Assembly (NCBI GenBank): GCA_000434615.1
Contig: FR880829.1
Span: 36,449-89,793, forward strand
DNA from: Clostridium sp. CAG:510
GTDB taxonomy: Bacteria; Bacillota; Clostridia; Lachnospirales; Lachnospiraceae
DNA length: 53,345 nt
Reading direction: 5' to 3'
Under the pieces are notes generated by a model. The model was given only the letters and a program-made list of their open reading frames with translations, was not told the origin of the DNA and did no database searches. The translations under genes were made by a program, and so were the position numbers. Below, in pieces: positions 49,634 to 53,345 of this stretch (positions are counted from its first letter, which is position 1; each line of letters begins with the position of its first letter).

Positions 49634-50807
49634 CTGTTTCTTCTCCCTTCTGATATTTTGACTGGTCTTTTGCTTTTACGAAGTTCAGGGAGACCTGCCT
49701 GTCGTCCCCGTCTGCCACCGGCGCAAATCCTAACAGCTCCCGCCTTTCGTTTGTGGTGAGCTCGCCGGTTTCTTTCGTCGCTTCCAGCACCCTGACCCTT
49801 GTTTCAATGGATGAACCCATTAAAATACCGCCTGATATAATCAGACGGTTTCCGCATTCTATTTCATGCTTGGAAAAATATGCCGTGGTAAATGCTTCGG
49901 CAAGCATCTGCCAGATAGGCTCTATCTTTCCCTCGTACCATGCCATTCCTTCCTGTTCGGTATAGGTGTTTTGCACAATCTTTTCCGATGTACGCAGGTA
50001 GGAAAAAATTCGGTTGTTGATTTCCTTCATCTGGGTACTGTTCGCTGCCCACGGTGTCAGGTTTAACTCCTTGAAGTCCTCCATGGAATCCACGGATATA
50101 ATGCCGCCGTTTTGCGCCGCATTTTCAAATCTTTTGGCAAATTGTTCCTGGTTCTTTTCGACGTCTACCGGATCCAGCATGCTCTTTTTATTCTTTACCA
50201 TGCCGCGGATTTTGTTTGCAACCGTGAGTGCATTGATAAACCCTTCATCCGATGCTTTGGACATATCCAGCACTTTGTAAATGGGGTCGTTACCGTCACC
50301 GGATGCCAGCCGGTCATTGTAAAATTTGCGGATCACCACACAATCCTTCAAGTCAAACGGATGCTCCTGCCCTTCCTGGTCCGTCACCACTATGGCAATG
50401 CCGCCGCCCGTTATTTCCCTGAATTCATAACTGGTAAAATCCACCGGGTACACCGCTTCCGGCTGTAAGCCGTCCCACCGTATGTATGCCACAGCCGTTG
50501 TCTTGGTCTCCAGTGCGGCTACCATGCGGTACTTGAACTCCGTTGCCGTCATGACATTATTCGGCCGGATGTTCAGCAGTCTCACCATCTTGTCATTTTC
50601 AAACGTTTTCTCCACTTTTCCGAACTGATTCAGCTTTACCGCTTTGAACTGTCCTTTTGATGCATGTGTGGCTATGGCATCCACGGTGGCCCGGAACGTA
50701 TCGTGGTACCATGCTTCCTTGTCAAACGGCGCCGATGTGTTCTGGTACCCGAAGAAGCTGCTCCATTTGACCTTGATTTTCTTGAAAAACTTATCAAAAA
50801 GTCCCAT
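49602..50807 (-). CDS. Phage portal protein
   Basis: A 401-residue HK97-type portal: FFGYQNTSAPFDKEAWYHDT, FKYRMVAALETKTTAVAYIR, WYEGKIEPIWQMLAEAF. It forms the dodecameric ring for DNA entry. It follows TerL after 11 bases, with AAAGGAG before the ATG. Confidence 0.96.
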   Translation of the reverse strand: MGLFDKFFKKIKVKWSSFFGYQNTSAPFDKEAWYHDTFRATVDAIATHASKGQFKAVKLNQFGKVEKTFENDKMVRLLNIRPNNVMTATEFKYRMVAALETKTTAVAYIRWDGLQPEAVYPVDFTSYEFREITGGGIAIVVTDQEGQEHPFDLKDCVVIRKFYNDRLASGDGNDPIYKVLDMSKASDEGFINALTVANKIRGMVKNKKSMLDPVDVEKNQEQFAKRFENAAQNGGIISVDSMEDFKELNLTPWAANSTQMKEINNRIFSYLRTSEKIVQNTYTEQEGMAWYEGKIEPIWQMLAEAFTTAYFSKHEIECGNRLIISGGILMGSSIETRVRVLEATKETGELTTNERRELLGFAPVADGDDRQVSLNFVKAKDQSKYQKGEETDGNGAEEKVD

Positions 50808-50818
50808 TTTTCTCCTTT

Positions 50819-52495
50819 CTACTTCACATATTTGAGGTATTCCTCTTCATGATTTTTATAACACGTAAACGCGTTGAGTAGGGACACCGTACCGTCTATC
50901 CTGCGTGCTGCCGTAACCTTAACCGGCTGCACACTTTCAATACCGTCTTTGTTTAGTGATTTCTTTCCGGTATTTGATAGACACCACCGGAGCATGGGAT
51001 TGTTTTGGTACCAGATGCGGTGCTCCTCGAACAGTCCCGCCATTTCCTTAAACGGGTATGTCCATGTAAACGGACCCTGTCTGATTTTTTCCATCTCAAA
51101 TCCGTAATCCTCCATCTCTTCTCTCCAGTATCCGGAAAGAGCCGCATCATATCCAATCCACAATGGCCGGATGTTGTACTCCCGCACCATATGCACAAAC
51201 CATTCCGTCACTGCGTGGAAATCCACGGTTGCTCCCTCACTGGTCTGCAGCCATCCGTCTTTGCTCCACTTGTCATACGGGGCTTCGCTCTTATCTTTTA
51301 TCTCTTCCCTTTTCACCTTGGACTCCGGAAGAAAATATTTTTGCAAAATAAAAAACCGGTTGTCCTCCGGTTTCCTGATAAGAAGCGTCGCACAGGTAAG
51401 GTCTGTTGTGCTTGATAAATCGCATCCACCTATGGCATAGGAGTTTTTCAAAAACTCCATGTCCACCATACCCTCATTGACTATCATGTTGTAAGGCAGC
51501 CATATATCGGCTGAGTTTTCCGGCATATTGAAGTCTTTTGTAAGCAGTGTCGGAAGTATTGTCGGGTCTCTTTTGGCTTTTTCTACCAGTGCTGCCAGCT
51601 TCTTTTTGTCCTTTATGGTCCCCAGTCCGGGATTTGCTTTATACCATGCTGCCGGTATCTTCCATTCCTCCCGGTCGTCCAGTTCATAGAGCAGTGGTAA
51701 CAGCTCATAGTCCTCGAAGCCCGGAGACCACATGGCTACATTGCTGGCATAATCGTATATGGTATCATACAGCCCTTCCCGGACGAATCCGTTTGTGCTT
51801 ATCAGCCAGGCAAGCGGCTGCTCCCTGGCTGTCACCGACTGAATCATGACATCGTACAGTTTTCTGGTCTTCTGTTCGTGAAACTCATCCAGCGAAAAAA
51901 ACTGTGTATTGAGACCATCCATGGTTGACGTGTCCGACGCAAGCCCTTTAATAAAACTCATGCTATCCGGAATGAATATGTCCGACTGCCGCTTTTTGGA
52001 TACCCCCATAAGTGCTTTTGACTGGATACGCATGTTCACGCATTCGTCAAAGATGATCTTCGCCTGGTCTTTTTTGTTTGCCGTGCAATAAATTTCTGCA
52101 CCTTTCTCGCCATCGTTCAGCGCCATGTCCCATTCCACGGCTGCCGTCTCTGTAGACTTCCCGTTTTTTCTTCCCCGGATATCGTCCACTTCCCGGAAGC
52201 GCCGCAGGTTGGTATCCTTGGCCACCCAGCCGAAAACCATCTGCATTTTTGCTTTTTGGAACAGCTCGAACTGTATCAAGCTGCCGCCCACTTTACCTTT
52301 AGAATGGCGGCAGAATTTTTCCATAAATCCAATGTGATGCTGGCCTCTTTCCGGGTCGAAGTAATACGGAAAATCTGCCGGCGGGCTGTCCATCCATGCA
52401 CACTCCCGTTCATATACGGCTCTGATCTTACTGCATGTAATAATGTCGCCCGACTGCATTCCGGCCAGATATTCTTTTGGCCAGTTTGGCGTCAA
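50819..52495 (-). CDS. Terminase large subunit
   Basis: A 558-residue ATPase/nuclease of the HK97/phi-type. Walker A-like RGRKNGKSTETA, Walker B FFSLDEFHEQ, motif III WLISTNGF, and the nuclease Asp in GGCDLSSTTDLTC plus YDAALSGYW. It cuts and packages phage DNA. It begins with TTG at 52495, overlapping the TerS stop (TTGA). Confidence 0.97.
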   Translation of the reverse strand: MTPNWPKEYLAGMQSGDIITCSKIRAVYERECAWMDSPPADFPYYFDPERGQHHIGFMEKFCRHSKGKVGGSLIQFELFQKAKMQMVFGWVAKDTNLRRFREVDDIRGRKNGKSTETAAVEWDMALNDGEKGAEIYCTANKKDQAKIIFDECVNMRIQSKALMGVSKKRQSDIFIPDSMSFIKGLASDTSTMDGLNTQFFSLDEFHEQKTRKLYDVMIQSVTAREQPLAWLISTNGFVREGLYDTIYDYASNVAMWSPGFEDYELLPLLYELDDREEWKIPAAWYKANPGLGTIKDKKKLAALVEKAKRDPTILPTLLTKDFNMPENSADIWLPYNMIVNEGMVDMEFLKNSYAIGGCDLSSTTDLTCATLLIRKPEDNRFFILQKYFLPESKVKREEIKDKSEAPYDKWSKDGWLQTSEGATVDFHAVTEWFVHMVREYNIRPLWIGYDAALSGYWREEMEDYGFEMEKIRQGPFTWTYPFKEMAGLFEEHRIWYQNNPMLRWCLSNTGKKSLNKDGIESVQPVKVTAARRIDGTVSLLNAFTCYKNHEEEYLKYVK

Positions 52496-52911
52496 CGCTT
52501 AAAGCTCTGCACATACGCCATCAGTGCCTCTGCGCTGTCGTCGTCCACTTCCTGGATGGATACGCCACCATTTTCATTGCACAACTTAATTGTTTTCGGT
52601 AGCATGTCCACCAGCTGCTTTGTCACTTTGGTGTATGTGTTCACCATTTTGTCATACGCTTCGACCGCCGCTGACTTTTTTAGTCCCTTCTGGTTCTCGC
52701 CGTTCTGATACCGTTCCACCGGTCCGTCCCTGGCTATGATTTTTCGCAGTTCGTCCAGTGTGACAGCCATAAAAGCGGCATCATCTATCAGACTTTCGCA
52801 CGTACTTTGCGTTTTTTTGTCCATATTTTCCAGAATAATGCTCAACTTTTTCTTCTCTTTGAGGATCAGGCTTTTTCGCTTCTTTTCTGTATAAATCTGC
52901 TCAAATTCCAC
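52492..52911 (-). CDS. Terminase small subunit (P27 type)
   Basis: A 139-residue protein with a GTG start (AAGGAGG, 8 bases upstream): helical, CESLIDDAAFMAVTLDELRK and AYDKMVNTYTKVTKQLVDML match P27-type small subunits. It recognises the packaging site and is coupled to TerL. Confidence 0.88.
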   Translation of the reverse strand: MEFEQIYTEKKRKSLILKEKKKLSIILENMDKKTQSTCESLIDDAAFMAVTLDELRKIIARDGPVERYQNGENQKGLKKSAAVEAYDKMVNTYTKVTKQLVDMLPKTIKLCNENGGVSIQEVDDDSAEALMAYVQSFKR

Positions 52912-53009
52912 TTTTTATACCTCCTTACCCCCCACCCCTTACGCGCGATTTTTCCGGAGGGTTACATCGATGGGACGCTCTCGGTCTGCGACCCCTCCCA
53001 AACTTTGCC

Positions 53010-53330
53010 CTACCCCCGGGGGGGTTCTATCGGATAACCGTTACTATCAAACACAATGTTTGGTAAATCAACCTGCCCTTTCCGTCTGTGCTCTGCTTTG
53101 GTGATGCGCTTATGGCATTCGGAGCACACCGACATAAGGTTTGAAGGATTGAGTGCTATCATTGGATTGTGTACGTTGTCCTCAGTAAGCTCTTTCTTGT
53201 GATGCACTTCCGTAGCAAGCGCATGGCATCCGGCACACTGGCATAAATATCTGTCGCGTTTCAAAATGTATTCTCTTTCCTGCTTCCATGCCTTTGAATT
53301 GTAGAACGCTTTCGCCCATCCCTGTGCCAT
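53010..53330 (-). CDS. Phage HNH endonuclease
   Basis: A 106-residue HNH nuclease: FYNSKAWKQEREYILKRD, CQCAGCHALATEVHHKKELT, and LMSVCSECHKRITK with zinc-binding Cys pairs. It lies directly upstream of TerS as in many HK97-type phages, where it aids DNA packaging. Only 15 bases remain upstream, so an earlier start cannot be excluded. Bases 52912-53009 hold no gene. Confidence 0.92.
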   Translation of the reverse strand: MAQGWAKAFYNSKAWKQEREYILKRDRYLCQCAGCHALATEVHHKKELTEDNVHNPMIALNPSNLMSVCSECHKRITKAEHRRKGQVDLPNIVFDSNGYPIEPPRG

Positions 53331-53345
53331 TCCTGCTGCCTGCAG

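Larger units (their letters stand above)
35391..53345. mobile_element. Siphoprophage (HK97-type packaging/head, long tail), right end beyond window
   Basis: Every gene from 35763 to 53330 is on the minus strand in standard order: HNH, TerS, TerL, portal, protease, capsid, connectors, tail, holin, lysin. Many starts and stops overlap. The element abuts a tRNA-Lys 3' remnant. No integrase, repressor or replication genes are present here, so these lie to the right. The head, packaging and tail genes seen here appear intact. Confidence 0.93.

Overview
The window looks like a chromosomal segment of a gut-type Lachnospiraceae (Clostridia) bacterium. It carries DapL-type lysine biosynthesis, LuxS with Pfs, a RicT/HolB/YaaR/TrmN6/RsmI housekeeping cluster, intracellular GH43 and surface GH5 glycosidases, a T-box-controlled leucine gene and a cobalamin riboswitch. 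At its right end is an HK97-type siphoprophage. No rRNA gene, intact tRNA gene, IS transposase or CRISPR array was seen.

Layout. 1-3 kb: the end-truncated gene of a solute-binding lipoprotein, then a B12-riboswitch operon on the minus strand encoding a DUF4430 membrane-anchored protein and an ECF substrate-binding subunit. 3.1-5.3 kb: a GH43 glycosidase and a HAD phosphatase. 5.3-11.7 kb: a rearranged agr-like quorum-sensing locus. It holds an intact LytTR regulator and GHKL kinase, a second large propeller/SBP lipoprotein, an AgrD-like peptide gene whose stop overlaps the start of a small secreted Cys/His protein, decayed agrB and agrC fragments, and a truncated rpn gene with a duplicated leader. 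11.8-14.2 kb: 2-isopropylmalate synthase fused to an AraC-type DNA-binding domain behind a leucine T-box. 14.3-20.4 kb: cell-envelope proteins (C39-like peptidase, surface 5'-nucleotidase, anchored GH5) with two uncharacterised small genes. 20.4-25.4 kb: a histidine phosphatase, a MATE exporter, the luxS-mtnN-dapL run and a DUF6472 gene. 25.4-30.6 kb: the rsmI-trmN6-ricT-holB-yaaR-gmk cluster, matching the Bacillus tmk-yaaR-holB-yaaT-yabB-rsmI order. 30.6-35.2 kb: pyruvate kinase, a fold-type I decarboxylase, an HD protein and AzlCD.

From 35.39 kb to the right edge is a prophage inserted in the anticodon loop of a tRNA-Lys(TTT) gene. Only the 3' half of that gene remains here; the other end of the element, with the integrase, lies outside the window. 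Read on the minus strand the late genes run: HNH nuclease, small and large terminase, portal, protease, capsid, connectors, tail completion, major tail protein, two-frame tail chaperone with a -1 slippery heptamer, tape measure, Dit, tail/baseplate proteins, holin and a three-domain lysin next to the attachment site.

Most unusual items: the LeuA-AraC fusion; the scrambled agr locus with AgrD coupled to a small secreted Cys/His protein; and two diverged copies of an rpn leader whose hairpin is kept by a compensatory base-pair change.
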